A stretch of DNA of 64,000 bases from NCBI RefSeq assembly GCF_002287885.2, contig NZ_CP016768.2:620001-684000 (forward strand), read 5' to 3'. The notes under the pieces are model-generated. The model did not search any database, was not told the DNA's origin, and worked only from the letters and a program-made list of their open reading frames with translations. The position numbers and the translations under genes are program-made. Numbering within the stretch: the first letter of the stretch is position 1; the number at the start of each line of letters is the position of its first letter. The stretch is from Candidatus Nanopelagicus limnes. Its GTDB lineage: Bacteria; Actinomycetota; Actinomycetes; Nanopelagicales; Nanopelagicaceae. This document shows, in pieces, positions 26,581 to 35,318 of this stretch.

Positions 26581-27443
26581 TAAATGAACCTTACGAATGA
26601 AATAATTCCAAACGCCAAGCAATACACAGCGAATGGGTAGAGTGTTTTAGTTTTAAACCATCTAACTAAGAAAGTCACGCTGAAATAAGTTGCAATAAAT
26701 GAAACGATTGAACCTAAAAGAATTTGACCTAGTACCAATCTAGTGTCAGATGTGAAAAGTTCTGGCAATTTAACAATGGATGCTCCAACAATAACCGGCA
26801 GTGAAAGTAGGAAGGCGAAATCAGAGGCAACTGAATGATTTAGCTTTCTAAGTAAACCTGCACTCATCGTTACGCCAAAACGACTAATCCCAGCGAATAG
26901 CGCCAGACTCTGTCCGAAACCAATCGCTAATGCAGTTTTTGCATTAACGCGCCGATCAATCTCGGCATCGGAATCAGCGAGTTCGTGGGCGATATCTCGT
27001 TTTGAAAGTCGCTCTGCTGTAATGAGCAACAGGCCGTTAATTGCCAAAAACATGGCTGAATATTCAGGTTTGCCAAAAATACTTTGGAAATAATCGTCTA
27101 AAGCTAACCCAAGAACTCCCACTGGAATGGTTGCAATTACTATGTAGCCTAAAACTCTAAATGGTGTGGATTGATAGTTTCTGTTTTTTACTGCTTGATA
27201 CGTACCTACAAATAATCCTAACCATCGTTTTCTAAAAACCAGAAAGAGCGCTACAGAGCTTGCAAGATGCATCGCGATAGTTATAAGAAGATAAGCCTGA
27301 TTCTCTTCACTGATAAATTCTCCAAAAGATCCTCCGATCCACGCTGGGACTAAGATTGCATGACCAAGACTTGATATCGGGAATAATTCAGTTAATCCTT
27401 GAATGAACCCAATAATGATTGCTTGTTCATAAGTGAAACTCAA
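26580..27443 (-). CDS. uppP: Undecaprenyl-diphosphatase
   Basis: Membrane phosphatase (BacA family) that recycles the undecaprenyl carrier for peptidoglycan and other wall polymers. In 287 residues it shows the motif QGLTELFPISSLGH near residue 15 and the second motif SRFGVTMSAGLLR near residue 185, with about eight helices. Start is TTG, with AGAAGATTGG upstream at a loose distance. Mycobacterial uppP (Rv2136c) lies beside the histidine phosphatase gene; here the reductase, peptidase and salvage genes intervene. Confidence 0.94.
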   Translation of the reverse strand: MSFTYEQAIIIGFIQGLTELFPISSLGHAILVPAWIGGSFGEFISEENQAYLLITIAMHLASSVALFLVFRKRWLGLFVGTYQAVKNRNYQSTPFRVLGYIVIATIPVGVLGLALDDYFQSIFGKPEYSAMFLAINGLLLITAERLSKRDIAHELADSDAEIDRRVNAKTALAIGFGQSLALFAGISRFGVTMSAGLLRKLNHSVASDFAFLLSLPVIVGASIVKLPELFTSDTRLVLGQILLGSIVSFIATYFSVTFLVRWFKTKTLYPFAVYCLAFGIISFVRFI

Positions 27444-27474
27444 GTTTGAACCAATCTTCTAGAAATATATGAGA

Positions 27475-27480
27475 TAGAGT
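27475..27480 (+). promoter_or_regulatory. Putative -10 element for YczE-like gene
   Basis: TAGAGT followed by 6 nt (TTAGCA) and GTG 27487, with no Shine-Dalgarno. It lies in the 43-bp divergent spacer with uppP. Confidence 0.45.
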
Positions 27481-27486
27481 TTAGCA

Positions 27487-28194
27487 GTGAGCAATCTGCA
27501 AGAGCCGAATAAATGGTTCAATAAGGCATTTAGATTACTTAAACCCTCTAAAACTATTCCAGTCACACCATGGCGCGCAAATACAACCTGGGGGCTAATT
27601 ACTGCCCCATATGCGATTCCGCGCATGATGGTTTTAATCTTTGGATTGATGATATTTGGGATTGGTGAAGCTTTTTTAGTAGTTACTTCATTAGGCAATT
27701 CACCCTGGGTTGTACTCTCTGAGGGAATCTCATTGAATTCATCTTTAAATATTGGTGAATCAACATTTTTAGTTTCAGTTGTAGTACTACTGCTTTGGAT
27801 ACCACTGCGCCAAAAGCCTGGATTTGGCACATTGGCTAATATTGTCGTTATCGCTGCTTCGATAGAACTGGGTTTATTGATAATCCCAACTGTTGAGAAT
27901 GTATATGTGAAATATTTTTATGTTCTATTTGGAATCGCGTTAGTTGGCATTGGTTCAGCTCTATACATCACTTGTGGTTTAGGAACCGGACCTCGTGATG
28001 GCTTGATGACAGGCTTGCACTACAAAACAGGTGTGCGGGTTGGACGTGTGCGACTTGGTATTGAAATCGTGGCGCTGAGCGTTGGAGCCATTCTTGGCGG
28101 CTCACTTGGCGTAGGAACAGCTCTATTTGCACTTCTCATCGGTCAATCTGTAGCCATATCTCTGGGTGTCTTAGGCCGGCTTACTCTCAGGTAG
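27487..28194 (+). CDS. YczE/YitT-like integral membrane protein
   Basis: 235-residue membrane protein with about five hydrophobic helices and glycine-rich turns (ITCGLGTGPRDGLMTGLHYKTG). This loop is typical of the YczE/YyaS/YitT membrane family. The N-terminal about 45 residues are cytoplasmic and basic. Function is unknown. Start is GTG with a -10 hexamer 6 nt upstream, so it is probably leaderless. The next gene on the strand is the purine permease, which has its own leader. Confidence 0.8.
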   Translation: MSNLQEPNKWFNKAFRLLKPSKTIPVTPWRANTTWGLITAPYAIPRMMVLIFGLMIFGIGEAFLVVTSLGNSPWVVLSEGISLNSSLNIGESTFLVSVVVLLLWIPLRQKPGFGTLANIVVIAASIELGLLIIPTVENVYVKYFYVLFGIALVGIGSALYITCGLGTGPRDGLMTGLHYKTGVRVGRVRLGIEIVALSVGAILGGSLGVGTALFALLIGQSVAISLGVLGRLTLR

Positions 28195-28210
28195 CAAATA
28201 CAGTTAAGGC

Positions 28211-28278
28211 ACTCCCCTCGGTTTGTCGGACCGAATCTGACAACATGTCGAAAACACCATGTTAAAAAAACAGAAGGG
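28211..28278 (+). promoter_or_regulatory. Structured leader before purine permease (unknown class)
   Basis: The 92-bp gap before the permease holds three overlapping inverted repeats. TTGTCGGA (28223-28230) pairs with TCTGACAA (28236-28243) across loop CCGAA, 8 bp with one G-U. TCGGT (28218-28222) can instead pair with ACCGA (28230-28234). AACATG (28242-28247) pairs with CATGTT (28258-28263). The helices share bases, so they partly exclude each other. CCCT (28215-28218) could pair with AGGG of the Shine-Dalgarno (28275-28278). It matches no riboswitch consensus I know, including the purine riboswitch. An operator is an alternative. Confidence 0.4.
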
Positions 28279-28286
28279 TCTATTCC

Positions 28287-29723
28287 ATGCTTGATAGTTT
28301 CTTTAAAATCAGTCAGCGTGGCTCAACCGTAGCTCGTGAAGTTCGTGGCGGCGTCGTCACATTTTTCACAATGGCCTACATCGTTGCGCTCAATCCACTC
28401 ATCATCGGTCTAGCAAAAGATGCTGATGGAAAATACATTGGCGGAGGCGACGCACCTAATCTTGCATTAGTTGCTGCTGCAACCGCACTTATCGCAGGCG
28501 TTATGACCATTCTTATGGGCGTAGTCGCTAACTTTCCATTAGCCATTGCAACCGGATTAGGTTTAAACACATTCGTTGCTGTTGGTATCGCCTCAAAAAT
28601 GACCTGGGCAGATGCCATGGGATTAGTCGTCCTAGAAGGCTTAATTATTCTTATATTGGTACTAACTGGATTCCGTACTGCGGTATTTAGAGCCGTACCA
28701 ACTCAATTAAAGATCGCGATCTCTGTTGGTATCGGTCTTTTCATTGCACTTATCGGACTTGTTGATGCCGGATTCGTACGTAGAACCGGAAGCGGCCCAG
28801 TACCAGTAACTCTTGGCGACAACGGAAATCTTGTTGGTTGGCCAGTAGTGGTATTTGCATTTGGTCTTTTCCTGACTATCGCACTTACAGTAAAGAAAGT
28901 TAAAGCAGCTATTCTGATTGGAATTGTTGCCGCAACTGCCTTAGCAATTGCAGTTGAATCTGCTTTCAAAATTGGACCATTATTCAATGGTGCTACCGGT
29001 GAAGTAAATCCAAAGGGCTGGAACTTGAATGTTCCTGCAATGCCTGAAGCAATTGCTGCAACACCAAAGTTTGACATCATTGGTGACTTCAATCTTCTAG
29101 GTGGATTTGATCGAATTTCTCTCGTTGCAGCTGTGCTTCTAGTTTTCACTTTATTACTAGCAGACTTCTTTGACACCATGGGAACAATGACAGCTATCGG
29201 AAACCAAGCAGGATTAGTTGATAGAAATGGCAACGTAGAGGGCGCTGAGCGCATTCTTCTTGTTGACTCTATCGCTGCTGCTGCAGGTGGTGCCGGTTCT
29301 GTTTCATCAAATACTTCATACATTGAATCTGCATCAGGTGTTGGTGAAGGTGCTCGTACAGGTCTTGCTTCAGTAGTTACTGGAGTTCTATTCCTGCTAA
29401 CAACCTTCCTTGCTCCGCTTGTAGCAATCATTCCTTACGAAGCTGCAACACCAGCTCTGGTAATTGTTGGCTTCTTAATGATGACACAAATCAAGGGTAT
29501 TGATTGGGATGATCTTGGAATAGCTATTCCTGCATTCTTAACAATTATCTTGATGCCATTTACTTACAATATTTCAGTAGGTATTGGTGCAGGATTTGTT
29601 TCATATGTAGTAATTCGTTTATTCCAGGGACGCGCTAAAGAAGTTAGTCCATTACTTTGGGCTGTTGCTGGTCTATTCATGGTTTATTTCTTGCAATCTC
29701 CAATTAATATCTGGACTGCATAA
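28287..29723 (+). CDS. NCS2-family purine permease (AzgA/PbuG-like)
   Basis: Nucleobase transporter of 478 residues with about 12-14 membrane segments. The N-terminal GGVVTFFTMAYIVALNP and the central LADFFDTMGTMTAIGNQAG and SSNTSYIESASGVGEGARTGL signatures mark the AzgA/PbuG branch (adenine, guanine or hypoxanthine), rather than UraA. It has a clear Shine-Dalgarno (GAAGGG). Codons favour C/A-rich, apparently optimal choices more than the neighbours, and long antisense frames appear as a by-product. This suggests high expression. It would feed Apt and similar salvage enzymes. Confidence 0.92.
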   Translation: MLDSFFKISQRGSTVAREVRGGVVTFFTMAYIVALNPLIIGLAKDADGKYIGGGDAPNLALVAAATALIAGVMTILMGVVANFPLAIATGLGLNTFVAVGIASKMTWADAMGLVVLEGLIILILVLTGFRTAVFRAVPTQLKIAISVGIGLFIALIGLVDAGFVRRTGSGPVPVTLGDNGNLVGWPVVVFAFGLFLTIALTVKKVKAAILIGIVAATALAIAVESAFKIGPLFNGATGEVNPKGWNLNVPAMPEAIAATPKFDIIGDFNLLGGFDRISLVAAVLLVFTLLLADFFDTMGTMTAIGNQAGLVDRNGNVEGAERILLVDSIAAAAGGAGSVSSNTSYIESASGVGEGARTGLASVVTGVLFLLTTFLAPLVAIIPYEAATPALVIVGFLMMTQIKGIDWDDLGIAIPAFLTIILMPFTYNISVGIGAGFVSYVVIRLFQGRAKEVSPLLWAVAGLFMVYFLQSPINIWTA

Positions 29724-29736
29724 ACTAAATCTAAAT

Positions 29737-29766
29737 AAAGGGGCGGGCCGAAAGGTTCGCCCCTTT
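29737..29766. terminator. Bidirectional intrinsic terminator
   Basis: AAAGGGGCG pairs with CGCCCCTTT, extended by two G-U and two G-C pairs and capped by a GAAA tetraloop: 13 bp in all. On the plus strand only TTTA follows; on the minus strand TTTATTTAG gives a better U-rich tract. It lies between convergent permease and ung, and overlaps the ung stop codon. It is the only strong terminator hairpin I found in the window. Confidence 0.88.
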
Positions 29767-30415
29767 ACCATTTAATGGGCGTTAATCCTTTTTCTACCAA
29801 TCTGCTATTTACTTTACTAAATGGTTTACTTCCATAAAAACCACGGTAAACAGAGAGTGGACTTGGATGCGGTGCAATGAATTGATCCTCTATCGCAAAA
29901 TACTTTGACATAAGTTGAGCCTCTCGCCCCCATAAAACAGCCACAGCCCCTCGTTTAGCAACATCACTAATGATCTGCTGAGTAATAACCTGCCAGCCAA
30001 TCTTTGAGTGAGAACCGCTTTCATTCGGAAGCACGGTTAAAGACATATTCAAAAGAAGTACGCCTTGTTCTAACCATGCAGATAAATCCCCGTTTTCTCT
30101 AATTATTCCGAGATCAGCCTCTAGTTCCTTGTAGATATTTTTTAGGGATGCTGGCAGAACCCCTACTTCGGCAGGTACTGAAAAAGCTAAACCCATCGCA
30201 TGTTGAGAATTGGGATAGGGATCTTGACCAACTATTACTACCTTTACATCATCTGGATCAACCTCTAATGATTTGAAAATCAGTTTAGAACTTGGCAGAA
30301 AGTTTTGCCCTAAGTTTGCACCAATTTGCGCCACATCTTCTAAATCTACAATTTCCCGCCAAGCAGGAGGCACTAATGAAGTTAGGTTAGATGGCACGAG
30401 CAAAATAGCGACCAC
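29765..30415 (-). CDS. ung: Uracil-DNA glycosylase
   Basis: Family 1 UDG that removes uracil from DNA. The water-activating motif is GQDPYPNSQHAMGLAFSVP near residue 70, and the catalytic histidine loop is HPSPLSVYRGFYG near residue 185. Length 216 fits. The start is uncertain: GTG 30415 gives a 29-bp overlap with the ABC gene, and GTG 30397 is the shorter choice; neither has a strong Shine-Dalgarno. Confidence 0.95.
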   Translation of the reverse strand: MVAILLVPSNLTSLVPPAWREIVDLEDVAQIGANLGQNFLPSSKLIFKSLEVDPDDVKVVIVGQDPYPNSQHAMGLAFSVPAEVGVLPASLKNIYKELEADLGIIRENGDLSAWLEQGVLLLNMSLTVLPNESGSHSKIGWQVITQQIISDVAKRGAVAVLWGREAQLMSKYFAIEDQFIAPHPSPLSVYRGFYGSKPFSKVNSRLVEKGLTPIKW

Positions 30416-31169
30416 TTACCGAATCAACAGTTATCGGCAATCCATATGCATAACTAAGGTATTCATTGTTTATCACCTGATCAATCATGCCTTGAGCAAC
30501 AACTGCACCATCCTTAAGCAGTAGAGCATGGGTTGTGCCGGCCGGAATCTCTTCTATATGGTGAGTAACAATAACTGTTGCTGGCGCTAAGGGATCGCGA
30601 GCAAAAGTTTCGATTCGCTTAAGTAGGTCCTCTCTGCCGCCCAAATCAAGTGATGAGGCCGGTTCATCTAAAAGCAACAGTTCAGGATCTGCCATTAATG
30701 CTCGAGCGATCTGAACACGCTTCTTTTCACCATCACTTAGCGATCCAAATAATCGAGATCCAAGTTCGCGAACTCCTAAGGCTGTTAAAAGTGCCATCGC
30801 ACGTGATTCATCCCAAAGATCATATTTTTCTTGCCATCGTCCCAACATTGCATAAGCTGCAGTTAGCACCACATCCATTACTAACTCTTCGTTCGGAATT
30901 TGTTCAACCAAGGCGGAAGAGGTCAATCCAATTCTCGTACGTAATTCAAAAACATCTACCTTGCCAAGGGTTTGTTCTAAGATCTTTATTTCACCAGTAG
31001 TTGGGTGTATCAATGAGGAACATACTTGTAGCAAAGTTGTCTTTCCAGCTCCATTCGGACCAAGGACTACCCAACGCTGTCCTTCTTCCACGCGCCAATC
31101 CATCGGACCAAGGATTACCCGTTCACCGCGGCGCACACTGACATTTGATAACTCCAATATTGCGCCCAT
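30387..31169 (-). CDS. ABC transporter ATP-binding protein (orphan)
   Basis: Single ATPase domain with Walker A GPNGAGKTTLLQ, Q-loop, the signature LSDGEKKRVQIARAL and Walker B LLLLDEPASSLD, then a switch histidine in VTHHIEEIP. No permease gene is adjacent; the sequence resembles the YlmA/ModF-like soluble ATPases. I prefer ATG 31169 (260 residues). The frame continues to a TTG at 31220, but that would erase the divergent promoter spacer with serB. The partner and substrate are unknown. Confidence 0.87.
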   Translation of the reverse strand: MGAILELSNVSVRRGERVILGPMDWRVEEGQRWVVLGPNGAGKTTLLQVCSSLIHPTTGEIKILEQTLGKVDVFELRTRIGLTSSALVEQIPNEELVMDVVLTAAYAMLGRWQEKYDLWDESRAMALLTALGVRELGSRLFGSLSDGEKKRVQIARALMADPELLLLDEPASSLDLGGREDLLKRIETFARDPLAPATVIVTHHIEEIPAGTTHALLLKDGAVVAQGMIDQVINNEYLSYAYGLPITVDSVSGRYFARAI

Positions 31170-31207
31170 AGGAGTGAAAGATACCTCGCCTGAAGGTGGA
31201 ATATGGT

Positions 31208-31213
31208 TAATCT
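31208..31213 (+). promoter_or_regulatory. Putative -10 element for leaderless serB
   Basis: TAATCT followed by 6 nt (GAGCCA) and ATG 31220, without a Shine-Dalgarno. Confidence 0.5.
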
Positions 31214-31219
31214 GAGCCA

Positions 31220-32392
31220 ATGCCGATTGAAAATAAATCCACCTTTACGGGGTTAATACTCGTATCAGGCGAAGATCGCCCTGGCATCACTGAAAGTTTA
31301 ATGAAGACCTTATCTGCGTTTTCTGTAACGATAATCGATATTGAACAACTAGTTATCAGGGATCGTTTACTTCTAACTGTTTTACTCTCACTTGACGAGG
31401 CTCATGCAGAAGCGATTACAGAGGACTTACACACTTTACAAGATAAAATCGGATTAGATATCGCAATTGACTTTACTCAACAAGGCTCTACCAGAGTATC
31501 TGGAGAAACTTTGCGCGTAGTTATTGTGGGCAATGCAATAAAACCATCTGGGCTGGCAGCAGTAGCATCACAAATTGCACAACTGGGTGGCAACATCTCT
31601 GCGATAAAGCGAACGGCTATGGACCCGCTGATTTCAATCGAACTAGAACTAAGTATTCCAAACAATTCATTAAAGGAAGTTCAAGGCGCACTTACTTCGG
31701 TTGCGATTGAAAACAAAATTGATCTTGCAGTCGAACCTGGCGGTTTGCAAAGAAAATCTAAACGAATAGTCATGCTGGATATGGATTCAACTTTGATCGA
31801 GCAGGAAGTGATAAATCTACTTGGAGCTGCAGCCGGGCAATCAATCGCAATTGAGGCGATAACTCATAAAGCAATGGCAGGTGACCTGGATTTCAAAGCG
31901 GCCTTAATTGAAAGAGTGGCCCTTTTGAAAGGTATGGATCAAAACATATTGAATCAAGTCAGAGATCAAATCACTTTGACTAAAGGGGCTAAAAAGTTAA
32001 TTGATGAACTTCATCAACAAGGCCACAAGGTTGGAGTTGTATCTGGCGGGTTCATTGAAGTAATTGAACCAATCTTGAATTCATTAAGTATAGATTTTTA
32101 TCGTGCCAACAAACTTAAAATCAGTGATGGATTATTGACTGGCGAGATAGAAGGTCCATTGATTGATAGCCATGCAAAGAGAATTGCTCTGGAACAATTT
32201 GCAAAGCAAGAAAAAGTTCCATTAGAACAAACAGTTGCAATCGGTGATGGTGCGAATGATTTGGAAATGATTAAAGCGGCAGGCTTAGGTATAGCCTTTA
32301 ACGCTAAGCCAAAAGTTGCTGCTGCGGCCGATACTACGATCAGCAATCAAGATCTTTCAACAGTCTTGCTATTAATGGGTATCTCTATTTAA
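31220..32392 (+). CDS. serB: Phosphoserine phosphatase with ACT domain
   Basis: Last step of serine biosynthesis. The 390-residue protein has an N-terminal ACT-type region (about 10-170, GEDRPGITESLMKTL). A HAD phosphatase domain follows, with motif I MLDMDSTLIEQEVI near residue 190, motif II VVSGGF and motif IV AIGDGANDLEMI. ACT regions usually bind serine or another amino acid for feedback. The stop codon overlaps the rpe stop on the opposite strand by 4 bp. Confidence 0.95.
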   Translation: MPIENKSTFTGLILVSGEDRPGITESLMKTLSAFSVTIIDIEQLVIRDRLLLTVLLSLDEAHAEAITEDLHTLQDKIGLDIAIDFTQQGSTRVSGETLRVVIVGNAIKPSGLAAVASQIAQLGGNISAIKRTAMDPLISIELELSIPNNSLKEVQGALTSVAIENKIDLAVEPGGLQRKSKRIVMLDMDSTLIEQEVINLLGAAAGQSIAIEAITHKAMAGDLDFKAALIERVALLKGMDQNILNQVRDQITLTKGAKKLIDELHQQGHKVGVVSGGFIEVIEPILNSLSIDFYRANKLKISDGLLTGEIEGPLIDSHAKRIALEQFAKQEKVPLEQTVAIGDGANDLEMIKAAGLGIAFNAKPKVAAAADTTISNQDLSTVLLLMGISI

Positions 32393-33066
32393 AACGGATA
32401 GTTCTTTTGTGCCATCTCTCTTAAACTAGAAACCATTTCCGCTGGTTTATCTGATTTGTATACCGCACTTCCAGCAACGAAACAGTTCGCCCCAGCTTTG
32501 GCAGCCTCTCCAATTGTTTCTAAAGATACTCCTCCATCAATTTGTAAGGTTGGTTTTTGCTTTAAAAGTGTTTCAATGAAAGTTCTAGCTTGGGTTACCT
32601 TGGGCATTTGATCATGCATGAAAGATTGTCCACCAAACCCAGGCTCTACCGTCATAATCAACAACATATCAATATCTTCAATCCACTTCTGCACATCGGC
32701 AAATTTAGTAGCAGGTTTGATTGCTAAGCCAACTTTGGCTCCGTTTGATCGAATATCTCTTATTGTCTTAGAAACATCATTTGCGGCTTCAAAGTGAAAA
32801 GTTACTGAAGTGCAACCATTCTCAGCATATAACGGGGATATCTCATCGGGATTTTCTATCATCAAATGAGCATCCACGGGCAACTTAGAAAAATTGATTA
32901 TTTCAAAAGCGCGATTTAAATCGAAGGTGAAATTGGGCACAAAAATATTATCCATGACATCTAAATGTAGAGAATCAGATGTTAAAGCAACTTTTGCTAT
33001 CTCATTCTCTAAATCATCAAAATTAGCATTCAAAATACTTGGATTTATAAGAATTTGAGATTCCAT
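32389..33066 (-). CDS. rpe: Ribulose-phosphate 3-epimerase
   Basis: Interconverts ribulose-5-P and xylulose-5-P in the pentose phosphate pathway. The TIM-barrel protein of 225 residues shows NPSILNANF at the N terminus, HLDVMDNIFVPNFTF (metal His and catalytic Asp), LMTVEPGFGGQSF and the second Asp in LQIDGGVSLET. It is last in the def-fmt-rsmB-rpe cluster, 8 bp after rsmB, the order also found in mycobacteria. Confidence 0.96.
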   Translation of the reverse strand: MESQILINPSILNANFDDLENEIAKVALTSDSLHLDVMDNIFVPNFTFDLNRAFEIINFSKLPVDAHLMIENPDEISPLYAENGCTSVTFHFEAANDVSKTIRDIRSNGAKVGLAIKPATKFADVQKWIEDIDMLLIMTVEPGFGGQSFMHDQMPKVTQARTFIETLLKQKPTLQIDGGVSLETIGEAAKAGANCFVAGSAVYKSDKPAEMVSSLREMAQKNYPF

Positions 33067-33074
33067 CAGAGTAT

Positions 33075-34448
33075 TTAACCGACTTTCTTCAATAAAGCCA
33101 TAAACATCGCATCAGATTGATGTAGGTGTGTCCATAATTGGACGCTGCCATCACTTTGGACTCCCTCTTCATGCGAGCCAGCAACTTCTTGGATCGGTAA
33201 AACCTTCATATCCTTATGTTCGGAGAGAAAATCCAAAACTTGGCCTTTAGTTTCAGCTAGATGCGGAGAGCAGGTTACGTACGCCATAATTCCCCCAGTA
33301 GTTAACAATTCATACGAACTTGCCAGCAGATTACGTTGCAAAAGAACTAATTCTTTTAGGTCTTTTAGATTCTTGCGCCACCTGGCTTCAGGTCTCCTTC
33401 GGAGCGCTCCTAAACCCGTACAAGGTGCATCAATCAATATTCGATCGAATTTGTTGTCAAAATTGAGGGCATCTGTTCCATCAAGAGATACAACTTGAGA
33501 GTTATTCACAACTCTTTTAACTAATTCTGCACGATGAGAAATTGGTTCATTTGCTAGAAACTCCGCAGTGCTGTCGATTTCCAATAGTGCATTGAACATA
33601 TAAGCTGCTTTTCCACCAGGACCCGCACACATGTCTAACCATGAAAGTCCTGTTTCAAGTGTTGCAAGAAAATTTTCAACAACTAATTGCGACCCGCGAT
33701 CTTGCACTCCAGCCCTGCGTTCAATGATGGGTTGAAAACTCATGGGTATTACATTTAAATTAACGCCATTTTTAAAACCAGAAATACCGGTAGCACCCAA
33801 GTCAATTAGTTCTTGACTTGTAGATTTACCTGGCCACGCAACAACATCTGGCAAAGTGGGTTGATTATTCGCATCTAATAGTTTCTCAACATTTGCCCAG
33901 TCTTTTAGTTGGTCATAGAAAGAAGAAATGATCCATTCGGGATGGCTATATTGAATTGATAATCTCTGCAAAACGGGCAATTCTGCTAACTCAGGGAGTG
34001 AATTATCTGCAGTAGAAACTTTTCTTAGTACAGCATTAACATAAGAAGCTTTGGACTCACCCGCTACTAATTTAGCAACTTCCACGGTTTCTGAAACTGC
34101 TGCGTGCTCAGGCACTCTCATTTTGGTTATCTGATGTATACCTAAACGCAAGAGATTTACGATTTTCTTATCAATCTCTGTATATGGACGATCAACATAT
34201 TTTGAAGCAATGTAATCATGTCTGCCTTGCATTCTCAAAGTTCCATATGCTAATTCCGTTGTAAATGCTTTATCAGCTAAATTCATTTTTGATTTTGCCA
34301 ATAATTCTGGCAATCTTATGTTCGCAAAAGCACCTTCTTCATTTACCTGCCAGAGTAGCTCATATGCAAGCAACCTAGATGGTTTTGGATTTGGTTTACC
34401 CAAAATGAAGTCCCACTTTGGAGGTGAGTCCCCTAACAAATTCAGCAC
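33075..34448 (-). CDS. rsmB: 16S rRNA (cytosine-967-C5)-methyltransferase
   Basis: m5C methyltransferase with an N-terminal NusB-like RNA-binding domain (about 20-150) and a C-terminal SAM domain. SAM motif DMCAGPGGKAAYMF and the paired catalytic cysteines DAPCTGLGALRRRPEARWR and AYVTCSPHLAET are visible. GTG 34448 gives 457 residues but a 53-bp overlap with fmt and no ribosome-binding site. TTG 34403, with AGTGGGAC about 8 nt upstream and only an 8-bp overlap, is a good alternative start. Confidence 0.92.
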   Translation of the reverse strand: MLNLLGDSPPKWDFILGKPNPKPSRLLAYELLWQVNEEGAFANIRLPELLAKSKMNLADKAFTTELAYGTLRMQGRHDYIASKYVDRPYTEIDKKIVNLLRLGIHQITKMRVPEHAAVSETVEVAKLVAGESKASYVNAVLRKVSTADNSLPELAELPVLQRLSIQYSHPEWIISSFYDQLKDWANVEKLLDANNQPTLPDVVAWPGKSTSQELIDLGATGISGFKNGVNLNVIPMSFQPIIERRAGVQDRGSQLVVENFLATLETGLSWLDMCAGPGGKAAYMFNALLEIDSTAEFLANEPISHRAELVKRVVNNSQVVSLDGTDALNFDNKFDRILIDAPCTGLGALRRRPEARWRKNLKDLKELVLLQRNLLASSYELLTTGGIMAYVTCSPHLAETKGQVLDFLSEHKDMKVLPIQEVAGSHEEGVQSDGSVQLWTHLHQSDAMFMALLKKVG

Positions 34449-35316
34449 TGGTCATTGAATTTCTACCAGCAGGCGTTACATTCAGAATTTCAATAATGCC
34501 ATCCAAAGTTCTGACAAACATTTTCTCATTGTCTATGTGAATTTGACCTGGCCGTAGTTCTACCAGCAATTCAGATTTTTCAAGAGCATTAATTCTTACT
34601 CGAACCTCATTTAACACTGACCAGACACCAGGATTGGATCCCAATGCTCTGTAAAGATTATAAATTGAATCAGATGATCTCTCCCAATTAATTTCTCCAT
34701 CTCCTTTAAGAAACTTAGGTGCATAACTCACTGATTCAACTGATTGAGATATGGGTTGCTTAAGCTTCTTAATCATATCCAGTGCAACCAGGGTCATCTG
34801 CGATCCTTCATTACTCAAACGATTTAGAACTTCAGTGGTGGTTTCATCTTTAGTGATTGAAAACTCTTGAGCTAGATAAACTGGTCCTGTGTCCATTCCT
34901 TGATCCAATTTAAATATTGAAATACCGACCGATTTTTCACCATTCAAAATCGAGTGTTGTATTGGTGCTGCACCTCGCCACCTAGGCAACATTGAAAAAT
35001 GAATATTTATCCAACCGTGCTTAGGAATTTTTAGAGCATTCTCCTTTACTAATTGTCCAAAAGCTATCGTTATAACAATCTCAGAAGATGATTGAATTAA
35101 AGCCGAAGTTATATCCTCTTCATGGGCAGATTTATACACATGCAAATTTTGGCTTTGTGCCCAAGTTGCCAGTTCATTGGATTCAATCTTTTGACCTCGA
35201 CCAGTTGGTTTGTCCTGATTAGTTAATAATCCAGTTACTTCATACTCTGATGAATCTGATAAAACCTTAAATAGAGGAATCGCTAAAACGGAAGATGAAG
35301 CAATCAAAACCTTCAA
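34396..35316 (-). CDS. fmt: Methionyl-tRNA formyltransferase
   Basis: Formylates initiator Met-tRNA using 10-formyl-THF. In 306 residues it shows SMLPRWRGAAPIQHSILNGE, the family signature, near residue 110, with the catalytic Asp in LDQGMDTGPV near 145. The C-terminal OB-like domain follows. It is 2 bp from def, so deformylase and formyltransferase are co-expressed. The start codon is ATG. Confidence 0.96.
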   Translation of the reverse strand: MKVLIASSSVLAIPLFKVLSDSSEYEVTGLLTNQDKPTGRGQKIESNELATWAQSQNLHVYKSAHEEDITSALIQSSSEIVITIAFGQLVKENALKIPKHGWINIHFSMLPRWRGAAPIQHSILNGEKSVGISIFKLDQGMDTGPVYLAQEFSITKDETTTEVLNRLSNEGSQMTLVALDMIKKLKQPISQSVESVSYAPKFLKGDGEINWERSSDSIYNLYRALGSNPGVWSVLNEVRVRINALEKSELLVELRPGQIHIDNEKMFVRTLDGIIEILNVTPAGRNSMTSAEFVRGLTSKVGLHFG

Positions 35317-35318
35317 TG

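Noticed and set aside
27459-27830. 123-codon minus-strand frame opposite the YczE-like gene
   Set aside because: Translation shows no recognisable domain and the plus strand encodes a coherent membrane protein.
28703-29431. 242-codon open frame antisense to the purine permease
   Set aside because: Low-complexity Pro/Ala/Thr-rich translation, no ribosome site, and it lies wholly within a clear transporter gene. It follows from that gene's codon bias.
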